Assembly: GCF_022376445.1 (NCBI RefSeq) | Contig: NW_025955150.1 | Location: forward strand, 1-64,000 | Reading direction: 5' to 3' | DNA: 64,000 bases | Origin: Fomitopsis serialis | Taxonomy: Eukaryota; Basidiomycota; Agaricomycetes; Polyporales; Fomitopsidaceae | In this document: piece after piece, positions 44,153-55,900 of the stretch | Position numbering within the stretch: the stretch's first letter is position 1 | How the letters are laid out: every line of letters begins with the position of its first letter | The notes under the pieces: generated by a model | Told to the model about the DNA's origin: nothing | The model's database searches: none | Seen by the model: only the letters and a program-made list of their open reading frames with translations | Translations under genes and position numbers: made by a program

Positions 44153-44402
44153 TGTAACGATCCGCTTCGCGTCACATCACCACTTTCCTTTTTCGTTTAC
44201 CAAGCCTCACTCGTTCCTTACCGTACGGTTCGCTTATACCCGAAGGACCCCAGAAGTCCCCTCCTGTAGTATATAAGGAGGACTCGTTCGAACTGTACGG
44301 TAGCGTATTTTGGAACCCCAAAGAGCAGTCTTTTACCCTGTCTCTCTCCTGCGCTTGTTTCTTGTGACTCGACCGACTCCATTAGGAATCGCCAGCGTCA
44401 CA
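44153..44402 (+). mobile_element. Candidate solo LTR, 250 bp
   Basis: Starts TGTAACG and ends CGTCACA (TG...CA with a 6/7 inverted match). It contains TATATAAGG near 44,270 followed by pyrimidine-rich DNA, as in fungal LTR promoters. There is no 5-bp duplication (GCGTC versus GGTGG) and no internal gag-pol, so the call rests on structure only. Confidence 0.4.
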
Positions 44403-44968
44403 GGTGGACGCGTCCAGGCCTGACGTCATTCTGTGGGACGGCCGGCCAGCCCGTCGGTCCCGGGTCGGGCGCCGGCTGCTTCCTCTGCGGCGGGCCACAC
44501 CTCAAGAAGGACTGTCCGCAGAACAATAATCTACCGCCGAACAAGATTGGTACCGGTGCTAACGCGAGCATGGGTGGTGGTACGGCCGGACGGCAGTGGG
44601 GCGCGAGAGGCGATCGGGACGGGGAGAAGGAGAAGGGCTCATGGAGGGAACGTGATCGGAATGCCGATGGAGATGGACGGGATAGGCGGAGAAGTCGCGA
44701 GAAGAGCAGAGAGCAGCAAGGAGGGCATGAGCGAGACAGGGACATGTATGGTGGGCGAGATCGGTATGACCGGCGGGACGACAGGGATAGGGATCGGTAT
44801 GACGGCCGAGACAGGGACAGGGACCGCAGACGGCAGCCATACTCGAGATCACGGTCTCCTGTGCGGAGAGAGGGATGGCGAGAGAGGGACGAGCCCAGAC
44901 AGGATCGGAGACGTCGCTCACGGTCGGTAGACGGGGAACACGACGCTAAGCGGAGGAGAGTGGATTGA
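44403..44968 (+). CDS. RD/RS-rich protein with a CCHC zinc knuckle, 5' end missing
   Basis: The frame opens just after a splice-like CGTCACAG and has no early ATG. It reads FCGTAGQPVGPGSGAG, then the knuckle CFLCGGPHLKKDC (C-x2-C-x3-H-x4-C, one residue shorter than the standard spacing), a Gly-rich linker, and a long Arg-Asp/Arg-Glu/Arg-Ser tail (GRDRDRDRRRQPYSRSRSPV) ending KRRRVD before TGA. Such composition is typical of nuclear pre-mRNA processing factors. The upstream part is absent or interrupted by the LTR-like sequence, so this may be a 3' gene fragment. No specific orthologue is recognised. Confidence 0.55.
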
Positions 44969-45184
44969 GTCATATGAATGTACATTCTATTTGTTGTATC
45001 GTACTGTAGGTACAATGACATCGACGAGGCACAGATGTATTTCGTCGGTAGAGCGTACGATAGCGAGACAGCGAGAAAGAGCAACATGACATCCCGTTGG
45101 GCACAATTTAGATAAACAATGTATTGTACCGCGTGTTAGATCTCGCACTGTCAATGTCCGCTGGCGAATGAGAGGAGCATGCTA
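44969..45184. other. Convergent intergenic spacer
   Basis: 3' flanks of the CCHC protein gene and the PARP gene. Nothing else seen. Confidence 0.4.
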
Positions 45185-48100
45185 CTAATTCATCTTGACC
45201 ATTAGGAGGTAGCGCAAGCGAACCTGCGACGTATCGTACACGATATACTAAACAATCAATGTTAATCAATGTTCGTCGAAAGAGAGGTACAGTCTACCTC
45301 GTTGTACTGCAGATAGCCCTGGATGTTCTGGACGTCTTTACCAGGTCCCTTCGGCATAGCGCAGCCTTTGAGTGCATCGTTCTCTAAAGTGGCGCCTGCG
45401 TCTTGCCACTCCCCGGGAGGAGTACGCCCGCAACCTTTAGTGCACCTGGAAGTGTGATCAGTCTGCTGCGCTGGAGGAACTGAACAGACAACGCCAACGC
45501 ACCTCGCACCAGCCTTCTTGCAGTCCTGGTCGACGTTGTGATTGGCATCAAACTGTTCGTAGAAAGGCTTCGCTGCAACTTCGCACAGGAGGAGGATACC
45601 CGTGTTATCACTCAGGCTAGGGGAAGAGAGTCGGGTCGGGTTTCGGTGACGTAGCCATCGAGGAACATACTATGCATGGCAATAATTGGCGGACTAGGCG
45701 ACGCTCAGTGGCATGGATCCCCTTAGACGGCTCTTCGACTTACCTTTGACATCATCTAGAAAACCCAATCAGATCATGCGTTCGATTCAATCCGTGAAGT
45801 GCTCACGTCGGCGAAGTAAACTCCCTTGCCAAACATGTAACCTTGGATAGCGTCAGTACGCCCTCAGTATGCCCATGTTACTTGGTAACACACCAGTGAC
45901 GGGAGCTGCAGGTGTGCAATCGTCAGCAAGCGAGATGATCGAACGTGCACTGCCTCACCTTCCGGAGGAGCAATCCGCAGACCTTGGCTGAGAATACCTG
46001 AGGGGAATGGAGTTTCATAATCGAGTACATCACTGCGAGGAGAGGCAGCATACCTGCAAAATTAGTCGAACGGGAACCATGCCAGAGCAGGAGACGCTCT
46101 CCGTCCGCAACCTTATCGTTCCCAGCCTTCATCCACGCCTCCGTCTCATCCTGTCTAGCACGATCGTCAGCATCTCATGGAGTCAAGGCATCACATCGAA
46201 CTGAGGGCCTACCTCTCAACGCGGAACACATTCTGAACGTGCACCTGGGAATGGCGGTGTGTCGCGCCGCGCGTATCGCGAGTGTACGCCTCGAGCGCAC
46301 TGAACTCCTTGCTGCTCCGCGAGACCGGGTCCATCTTGGAGAGATTGAGGGACAGGAAGTTGTGGTCCAGTGGGTTGAGGGGCTTGCCGCTCGCGTCTTT
46401 GGGGACCGTGGACGAAATAAGCTTCGAGGCTACTTCCTGTGCGAGAGTGAGTGGGCCCCGATGTTGTGAGGGATGCGGAATCATGTACCATGTCTCCTAG
46501 CGCATCGACGAGTTCCAGTTCCTGGACGCGCACGTCCTCAGTTAAGACCTAATAAGCAGACAGAATATCACTTACCTTCTTCAACAGAGGCAATGAGTCG
46601 ATGGTAATCGGACGGTTGCGCCCAAATACATGCGGGATCATGCTAGCCAGGCTGTCAGCTACGCTGAGCGCAGAGTGAACGCCATGCTCACGAGTAGTAG
46701 CGGCCAGTCAGTTCTTGGACTGCAGAGCGGAAGCCACCATATTGCTTCGCCGTGTCACTATCCGGCTGCGAGATGACCTCTGAGAGGGTCTGGAACAGCA
46801 CCATCAACATTGTGATCGCGAGCTTCTGGCCATAACGTGGCACCACGAACCTTCAGAGCGGCAAACCCATTGAGAATGGTCGACTTGGCCAGTTTTCCTG
46901 GACAGAACGGTCAGACAATAAGTCTGGATCTACTCGCGGAGGGCGCACCAAGGGGCAGCTTGTTCGCGTCGTAGTTCATCGAAGACAGCGTAGCATCGAT
47001 GAGCCTTTAGATGCTGGGCACCAGCAAGCACCTTTTTCCATACGATGAACGCTTACTTCGCGGAGAACATCAGTCTGCATAGTGCCTAGGGTAGAGATGT
47101 CAATGGCATGTCCACGACGGAGCATCCTTTCCGGCGTCACCTGAATCTCTTGCGGGAGAGTGGAGTCGGGGATCTTCTCCGGCTCCTCGTCCTTTTTCGA
47201 GCTACCTTCCACCCTATCTTCCTGTCCTTCGTCCTCGAAAATACGTTCTAAAGGCACGCTGAGCACGCCCTGCGCAGAGGCTAACCAACAACACGCGAAG
47301 AACCGACCTATCCACTGATACTTTCCTGTGGTCCACGTCCGGATGAGCGTCCGGTTGAGCGACTCCTAGTCCAACTGAAGGCGGCACCCACCCTTTTTCG
47401 CGACCATCCCATGCCTCTGTTCCCAGTTCACCGCGGCCTTCGCCTTGAACTGCGCCTTGAACGCGCTCACGGCAGCCGATGCGGACATCCCAGGCTGCGA
47501 CGGACAATGCGTATGCGCTCAGCTCGAGTCGACGGACGGGCGAGCTGTGGTGGGTCCGTACCTTCTTCTGCTGCTGCCCGTTCTCGCCGACGCGGCCCCA
47601 GCGCGTGAACAGCGTGCAGTTTGCTTCGTTGCCGACGGGGTGCAGGACCTGCAGGACGTAGAATCTGCGCAGGACCGACGTGAGCGGGTCAGCCCCACAG
47701 AGGCCACAGCGTGAGGTCAGGGGAGCCTCACTTGTTTGCGTTCTTCCCGATGTCCGTCTGGTTCGGTGTCGCGTCCCAGACACCCTCCGGGGTCGCCAAG
47801 ACTTGGTGCGTATCTAAAAGCCACACGTCGCGGATGAGCGCACGTCGCACCCCCGAGAACACACAACAGAGCAACTCACCCACCCAGCCCGAGCACGGGT
47901 CGACCGGCGCAGCCCCGCGCTTCAGCACCGTCACCTCCAGAAACACGCCAGCGTCAGCCACACCCCGCATCCACGCGCCGTGAACACGAGACGCACCATC
48001 TTCGCAGGCGGATCCGACTTCTGCGACGCGCCGCCGCCGCCCTTGCCATCGTCAGCGCCGCTCGTCTTCGCTTTCTTCGCCTCGGGCTCCTCGTCCTCCT

Positions 48101-48317
48101 CCTCGTCCGACGCAGCCCTCCCGCGCTTCGCACTCGCACTCGCCTTCGCCTTCCCTTTAGACGCAGGGGCCGGGGCCGGGGCGGGCGCCGCCGCAGCAGA
48201 CGTCGAGGCCTTAGACGAAGGAGCCTTCGTGCGCGTGCTAGAGCGCGTCGCGCGCGCCGACGCGGGTTTCGCGGCGTCGGACGCGTCTGTCATCGCGGCT
48301 TTCTTCCTGGGAGGCAT
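45185..48317 (-). CDS. Poly(ADP-ribose) polymerase with WGR and catalytic domains
   Basis: Transfers ADP-ribose from NAD+ to proteins in the nucleus, mainly in the DNA-damage response. Start ATG 48315-48317 (MPPRKKAAMTDAS). The N-terminus is a basic, Ala/Pro/Ser-rich region with no zinc fingers or BRCT domain. Next is the WGR domain: FYVLQVLHPVGNE, CTLFTRWGRVGENGQ, AFKAQFKAKAAVNWEQRHG. A helical regulatory domain follows (ITIDSLPLLKK, LNPLDHNFLSLNLSKMDP). The catalytic domain has LLLWHGSRSTNFAG (NAD-binding His), then [20 protein letters not shown] (Tyr) and YLQYNEYIVYD (catalytic Glu), so the H-Y-E triad is complete. There are many introns, including a 13-nt micro-exon at 45893-45905 and a 12-nt exon encoding MMSK. 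The length suits a basidiomycete WGR-PARP. Confidence 0.9.
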
Positions 48318-48384
48318 GCTGGGCTGGACGGTGGGAGAGGGGGTGAAAGGGGCGCGATTGACGCGTGGGCCAAGCGTCAGCTAT

Positions 48385-49103
48385 CACCGGGGGCAAGACG
48401 CGTCGGTCGGAGCGCGAACATTGGAAGGACATTGTACGAATTATGATACATTTTCTCACGGTTTTCCGCGGCCGAACACTGCGAGGACATTTGCCATGTT
48501 TGGACACCGGACATGCAGCATGTTCGTAGCATGTACTGTATGGAAACAGCGGGGAATAATAAATACTGGCCTTGGTATGTCCTGATACAGAACACGAGGA
48601 ACACAGCCAGAATGTTCCCGCCTACAACATTGTGCGAACAATGCGTGTACACTGGAATGACATAAGCACGTCCTGAGCATGCCCGGAGCGAGGACATGCT
48701 GCATGTCTACAAATGGAACATGTCGAGACCATACAATATGTCCGCAAATCCGGCGATGTTCTTTGGATTTTCTTAGTATGCCTTGCATTATGACATGCAG
48801 TATGTCCTTGCTCCGGGCATGCTTATGTCATTCCAGTGTATACGCAATGTTCGCACAATGTTGTAGGCGGGAACATTTTGGCTGTGTTCCTCGTGTTCTG
48901 CATCAGGACATACCAAGGCCAGTATTTATCATTCCCCGCTGTTTCCATACAGTACATGCTACGAACATGCTGCATGTCCGGTGTCCAAACATGGCAAATG
49001 TCCTCGCAGTGTTCGGCCGCGGAAAACCGTGAGAAAATGTATCATAATTCGTACAATGTCCTTCCAATGTTCGCGCTCCGACCGACGCGTCTTGCCCCCG
49101 GTG
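48385..49103. mobile_element. 719-bp foldback (large inverted repeat) element
   Basis: The arms start CACCGGGGGCAAGACGCG and end CGCGTCTTGCCCCCGGTG. They match closely for about 320 bp on each side (48385-~48705 and ~48785-49103), leaving an 80-bp centre. TAT flanks both ends (a possible 3-bp duplication). No protein is encoded; the many short reading frames are mirror images. It starts 68 bp upstream of the PARP start codon, so it occupies the PARP promoter or 5'UTR. Confidence 0.9.
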
Positions 49104-49534
49104 TATATAGCGCGACTCGCACGCGCCTCCTGATCGTCGGTGGCCCAAAGCGGTGCTCCGTCGGGCCCGACGTGGGTCGGCACGCCCAGATATGGAAATC
49201 GGCGGGAGTCATCTGATGTGGGCGCATCATTATATCGCTCCAGGTTCCTCTCCCGCACGTCGGTGACTCGGCGTGCCCATCCTTCACGCTGTCGCGCGCA
49301 ATGCGCACCGCACCGTTCTAGGACTCCAAAAATCTGCACGTATCGCGTCGCATGGTCCGTAAATGATGCGTCACTGATTGAATGCTACATATTGCTACGA
49401 TAATACAAAACCACAACCTGTTCAACCCATTCCTACAAAACAAATAAAGTCCCCGTATCTGTTCATGCTCATCCGAGTCAAGAACAAGACGCCGTCCATT
49501 AACGCGTGAAATTCTGTTCGCAATCCTGATCCGC
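49104..49534. other. Spacer between foldback element and the helicase/fasciclin 3' end
   Basis: No gene or repeat recognised. TATATAG follows the foldback directly. Confidence 0.4.
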
Positions 49535-49970
49535 TCAAGCCAGGACAACGAAGGCACCCACGCCGAGAGCGACAGCGGTGTATCCAAAGGCGAGAATCTG
49601 GCTCGTGCTAGGTCCGCGCATCGCGATACCAGCCGAGCTGCTTAAAGACGAGCTCGAGCCCGACGCGCCCGACGCGAGCGTCGCCGTCTGCGAGTACCCA
49701 ATCGGACGCGTCTCCGTCGTGCTCTGTGCAGCCTCAGACGTCGCCGACGCGGCCCTACACGAAATCTCTCCGTCAGCAACCACTTCACTCGGAGGTACAG
49801 GAGCAGGGAAGGACGTACGCGGAGCTGGCAGCGCTGGCGTCCTCCTGGGTGTCTACTAGGACCTGGTCGATGATGTGGGCGACACCGTTGCTCAGGAGCA
49901 CGTCCGGTTGGAGGATACGCGCGGTGACGGAGCCGTCGGCATAGTCAACCATGTTCTCGTCGGCCATGTT
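49535..49970 (-). CDS. C-terminal part of a fasciclin (FAS1) GPI-type protein, fused to the helicase gene
   Basis: The frame coming from the helicase continues into MVDYADGSVTARILQPDVLL and SNGVAHIIDQVLVDT. This is the last third of a FAS1 domain: the H2 motif ends in the typical NGV-H-x-ID-x-VL. A GTACGT...TAG intron joins it to an Ala/Ser-rich stretch and a hydrophobic end (AFGYTAVALGVGAFVVLA), as expected for a GPI-anchored surface protein; stop 49535. The N-terminal two-thirds of FAS1 and the signal peptide are missing. There is no stop codon or obvious splice between helicase and FAS1, so the two form one frame. Confidence 0.7.
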
Positions 49971-52900
49971 CAGCTCAGGCTTGGGCTTCTTCATGGGCTG
50001 CGGCTTCTGCTTGAGTATACCATCGACGGCGGTCTTTAGGTAGAAGTCCCAACCGGCAGTCACGCCTGACGGCAGACTCCGCGCGAGCTGTTCCACGTCA
50101 CGCATACAGGCCCTGAGTTCCTCTCTGTCCCGTCTCTCGTGCATGCTGGCGCCAGGTTGTAGGGCTTTAATCAGACGTGTAGCTTCCTTGAGCTGGTCGC
50201 TGGATAAGGTCGGTGTCAACAAACGCACGACTCGGTCACGATCCGAACGGGGACGGCGAATTGTGACTCACTTGCATTGCGTTATCTCGCCACTGACCTT
50301 CTCGAGCCCCGAATGTTGGACGTTCTTGAGAAGCTTTTCCAAGCGGTTCTTCGTGTCATGCAGGTGGTTGCGCGCAAGCTCTAGGAAGACCATGCTGTGC
50401 GGCAGCGGTACCAGCAGCAACAGACGGTACAGTCGCTGCGGCTTCTCCATTGACTCAACCCACTTGTACGTGTACGTCAAGCGGTAGGCAGTGGCGAAGC
50501 GGAGGTGAATCGTAGTGGCCGGTGTCGTGAACGCGCCCTTTTTCCTGCGGCGCGCACGGAGATAGGCGTTGGCGAGCACTCGGGCTGCATCGAGCTTCTC
50601 CTGTGCCAGCTGCGCGGCAGCGGGGTCCGGTGCTGCGAAAGCGAACGATTCGTCATCAAGATTGACTACGGGAGGCGCAGTGTCGGAGTCTTGATCTACA
50701 TTTGCCTCTGGTAAGTTGTCGTCGTGCTCGTGTTCCACGGCAGTGGCAAGAGAATCAACCGCCCTGGGGGGCCCGTCTGCACGCTGAGCAATAAAAGGCG
50801 CGACATCTCTGTGTAGGCCGGGAGTGGTATACGAAGCTGTGTCCGCGCCATAGCCTAGCAGAGTTGGGATCTCCCTCGCGTCGTTGTAGATGACACGCCG
50901 CACGTTCAGTCGCGGTGGTAACTGAGGCCGTCCCAGCTTTGCGTGGTAGAGCTGGACCATCTCATCGAACGGAGACCCCGATGTAGAATATCCGCGAACC
51001 TCCTTCGCAAGAGCATCCCAATTGAGCGCATCGACGTAGCTTATATATTGACTCTCAGTACCAGTATGGGGGAAAAAGAACGCAGACTCCTCACTGTTGA
51101 TAGATGCGGTTGAAATCCCGGCCGGGGCGACGAAGCGAGGTGATTGTACGGTGGATATCTTTTCGGAGCCATGTGTAGCGGGAATTGTAACCGACTATAG
51201 GAAACATAGTGAGTGAGTGAATGGGTGTTCCTAAGACAGTGCTGAACGCTGAGCCATGACGTACGGAGGCAGAGATTCCTGCAGCTTCACACAGTGTTAC
51301 TGTCAGCATACGGCAAGGATATTGATAAGTTCTACGTTCAAACTTACATTCTCGCTAGGAAGACATTTCTCACGTGCCAACCGAGTTTCGAGAGGTCACG
51401 ACTTTCAAAAAGGAGATGCCCTGTTAGAGTCGTCAGACTGAGAACCCACCATCGAACCGGCAAGGCGTACCAGCATCGACAGTAGTGTATATTTGGTCCA
51501 GTAAGTCGGCCATAGGCTCCATGTATGAGCGGATCAGATTCGTGCGCTGATTCTTCAATTGCGATAGACTAGGAAGAACTCGCTGGAGCCAGCTTCGGGG
51601 CATAGTGAGATCGTGAAGAGTGTTTGCGTCGCTCAATCGAGATGCCACTATGAGCAGCCCAGCAAGGTTGTCCATGAATTCACAAAGCACAACGATGTCC
51701 ACGGACAGCCGGTTGACGAGCACATGGCTAGAACACGAGGTCATTCCATGTTCCATGTCAGAAAGGGTGAGGGCAATAGGGAAATGAAGGCTCACTTGAT
51801 GAACAGAATACCACTTGCAAGTGAGGCCGGATGCATGGTGTGGACGTATCGCTCGAGGTCCTGAACCACGTATGCATCGGACTTCATTTCTGTGTTGCCG
51901 CGCACGAGCGCTTTGGGTCGACATGTAGCAACAGATACCTGAGGCAGGTTATATAGCAACACGTCAGGATTGAAGGTCATCCCGAGTGAGATCGTTCTCA
52001 TCAATGCGGTAAGGAAAGTTGGCACGAGATCATCACGGCTGCCGTGCGGCCAGAGATCGTAGAGCCAGTCAAGAATCCACGTTCTGACGACTTGGATGGC
52101 GACATTGTACTCTGGTATCATGAGCGGTTGCAAGCTGCATACCGTCCCCATTTTGAAGAAAGGAGGGTTCAATGCCTCGTGTAGTTGACGTAGCCAAAAC
52201 CTGGACAAACGTTCAGTGATTGTGATACATTCTGGTTGCTCAACGATTTACTGACCTGTGTTGCCGCGATTGCACAGAACGGACCTCGACAGCATGTGCC
52301 GAGTTGTAGATCAAAATCTGCTGTAAAATGATCCGGATGCGCAGGTTGTATTGATCCATGGTGTACTCGTTCGCAATCACATGCTCTTGAGGACACTCCC
52401 GGTTGCATCTACCAAAAGCGAAGAACGGTAGGCAGATTTGGAAGGCGCGCGTCTGGTGACACAATTCGTTCTCTTCACGAATCTTCGTGTATAGCCGTTC
52501 TTGCAGGCTGTGTCGCAGGAATCTGTTCAGATCGTGTTTCAGCACCAATACTCCCTGATCGCTCTGTCTAAACCCTTGAGACCATCGGCGGCCATGGAGG
52601 AAGGTGTTGCATGGTATGAGGAAGAAATCCTCGCTGGCGGCCTTGAAAGCGAACAGCCTCTGAATGCCTTCCTCGTCGGAGAGATCTGGGATCGCCGCCA
52701 AGATGTGCAGTAGGTCCACGTATACGGAGAAGTGATGTAGAGTGTCTGCGATCAATGGCAGGCGTGCATCTCGAAGGTTAGGCATGGTCATGAAGGCGTG
52801 GTCGAGACACCTCAACGCCGAAGCCACATCTTTATGAAACCGACGGAATTGCTCGCTCAACTCAAAAAGCCTCGGCACATCATTCGATATGATCGCTTGG

Positions 52901-55900
52901 AACATGAGCAGCTGATTGAGAATATGTTAGCTGGAAACGTAATTCGACAGGTGCGTATCTCACTTCGTCGCGGACAACGTCGTCGACGTTGGCTACCTCC
53001 ACGCCTTGCGAGTTAAGGATACGCTGCAGCTCCTGCAACACGACGTCCGATTTCGCGCTTTCGGAACCTGGCGTGATTCCAAAGGGGAGTCGGCATCGCA
53101 GTCCATCCAGCAAAGAAATTGCAGCTCTTTGAGTAGCTTCTGGGTTACCGCGGTCTTGAAGAAGCAATGAGATGGCGTCTGTCGTTCGGCCCTCGTCCAA
53201 GTGAACCTGGGCTGCGTCCGTCAAACGCCCGAGTTGCTCCAGGAGCATCGCTCGAGCGATATCCAGCCCACGTTCATCCATGTAGTTCAGAGCCTCTTCG
53301 TCGGAACTAAACAATGATCTTGCCTGTCTGAACATAGGCAAGTTGATATGGCGATGCAACGCAGGAAAATTTATGTACTCACTTCACGTTACGCTTCCTC
53401 AGATACTCGAGACGCGACACATCTGTGACAGACCGTACAACATCGGGCTCGATGAAGTCGCCGTGGCTTTCGATGACCGCGACCGCTTCATCAAACAACC
53501 CAGCTTTGCGATACAGTTTGACGGCGAGGGTGAAATTCTCCGCAAGGACGTAAGCACGTGCTGCTCTGGCCAGATCATTGCCTTGCACGTAACATTCCGC
53601 ACACTTTCGGAAGTATGTCTGCTTTTCTTTCACGGCATCAAGCCCCGACCTCCAAAAGGCTTCAGCCGCCTTCGTGAAAGCCAGCGCTCGAGCAGCGTTA
53701 TCCGCTCGCGTGATCGCGTGAGCTGCGCGAGCCTTCTCTTCGAGGTAGTACGCCTCGGCCGCTGCACGCTCTCTAACGAGCTTGGCACGCTCGTAGCAAT
53801 GCATTGCTTGTAGGTATCGCCTGTTGCTGAAAAGCGTACAGGCAGTATTTGCCCATTCTTCCGGCGTTGACGATGTTGCCAGTCGTGGGATGTCAGGATC
53901 GGATGGAGTATGATTTCGTATGTGCCCTTTCACAGTCCAGAAGTGCTTGTAGCTTCGTCAGTCACGGCGAGGCAAGCAAGAAAACCGCGGCTCACTCGCA
54001 TCGGTTCAGATTTTTCCGATTTGTCCGCGATCCACAGATGATTGCGGGCTCTCGTGATTGCGACGTACAGAAATTTGAGCTGGTATTATGTGAGATCCTG
54101 CATCAACAGAACGACATTGGACTCACATCTCGACAGACTCCGTTGTGGCGCGTTTCATCGAAATGTGGTGCTTTGACTGTTGCAGCCGCATCATCCGAGT
54201 CAGAAAGTGCGTTGAGGATGACTCGCCATTGGGATTGCTCGACTGTGGAGTCCGAGAAAAAGTTATAGAGTAAAACCTGTCGTGAATGTTCAGCACATCA
54301 AGACCTCGAGGTTGAGATTGAATCAGCTCGTGACCTACGTCGTTGAACTCGAGCCCCTTGCTCTCGTACAGTGTCCTGTATGATGCACTATCAGCATTGT
54401 TTCCGGTTGACCTTGCATTGAACACTGACAGTATGAGGCCTATATCACCCACTTGCGCACGAAGTCTATCTCGAGCGGCATCGTCACGGACCAGGATGCC
54501 TTCGCGATAGTTAGCCAGGAAATCATAGCACCGTCTCGCAAACTGACATTGTTGCGCGCCAAACTCTATATGGGCTCCGCTGTGTTGCATGATGAGCAGA
54601 TGAATGTAGTATATGCGAAAGGCGAGCTCACGAATCACCGAACAGGAATTGTTCGTAACGAACAGTGTCCTCGTCCCATCCACTGAGAAACACAGGCTTC
54701 TCTCCCTCTACTTTACCACGCTCTTGAGCTAAACGGTCGATAGCATGGGGCCAGAACATAGTCATCAATTCGACGATTGAATGGGCGCAATCAACGATGC
54801 CTGCGTGAGATCTGTAGTTGACAGCCAAGTTGAACGTGCGAGGCTCAGGCTGGGCTCTAGTGGTGGGATGTTCACCACTCAGCTGTTCCTGTGTAAGAGG
54901 GGGATGCCTAATGATAAATCACGACTTGCCTCCACACGATGCAGGAATGCCTTGAGATCGTTGAAGCGGAATGCACTACCCATAGAAATGGTTTGTGCCG
55001 TATCTCCTGCCCAGAACAGGCCACTATCTGCATTGCGACTCAAAGAGCGCAGAACTGCGGAATAGTTGAACAAGCATTTCATGCAATATGCGTTATTTTC
55101 TTACGGAGAGCATCAATGAGCATGTTATCTTGCGCTTCATCTACGTATCTTTGACGAAGTCAGCATCTATAAGTCGCATTGTACAGACACGGGCAGACAT
55201 ACAAGAAGTCGATATGTTTGCCGGGCAAGCCGTATGTCTGTAAAGCCTTCAACAGGCGATGTGTCCTGAGTAGCAACAGGCGTCAAAACCGTTTTGCGAT
55301 AGGAGAGTGATGAATACATACCGGTCCGCTGCATCATATTCACCTCGACGACGCTTGCGCTCCAAGTATGCATTGAACAGATCATAGATCACGTCTCGCT
55401 GATACGCAAATGTCGCTTGTGTTCGACGGCTGAGGTTGCAGTACGACTCCCTGTCCAGATAGCTGTCTTTGGGTTTCAAGCTCTGCTCCGAACCCTTGAT
55501 GACGCCTTATTCATTCATCAGTAAGACAGCCGTGCTGATATCATCTCAAGTTTTCACCCATGATTTCCGCGAACACCAATGCAGGGTCTGTGAGAAATGC
55601 ATGAGTATCAAGACACCCGTTGATGGGCCCAACCTTGCATACCTAGACCTTTGGTCAGTGGTTGTGGGAAATGTGCCCAATACGACTGCAGAAATTGGTC
55701 ATATGAAACGAACGAGTTGCGTCGCTGCATATAGTCATTCGATATGACTTCGGCTCCTGCGTCCGCGCTCATATGATCTACATCCTGGAGCAGAGATTGT
55801 GCCTGCGACGAGGATGAACGCGGGAAGTCGGCCTCTAACAGGCGACACAGCTTCAAGCACATGTCAGACACAACACGATAACACAGACGGGCCCGTAAGA

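Noticed and set aside
44403..44968. Retrotransposon gag protein next to the LTR
   Set aside because: The knuckle spacing and the RD/RS-rich tail look like an RNA-processing factor, and no protease, reverse transcriptase or integrase follows.
48238..49216. Several mirrored open frames with nearly identical peptides
   Set aside because: They are the two arms of the foldback element read on opposite strands.
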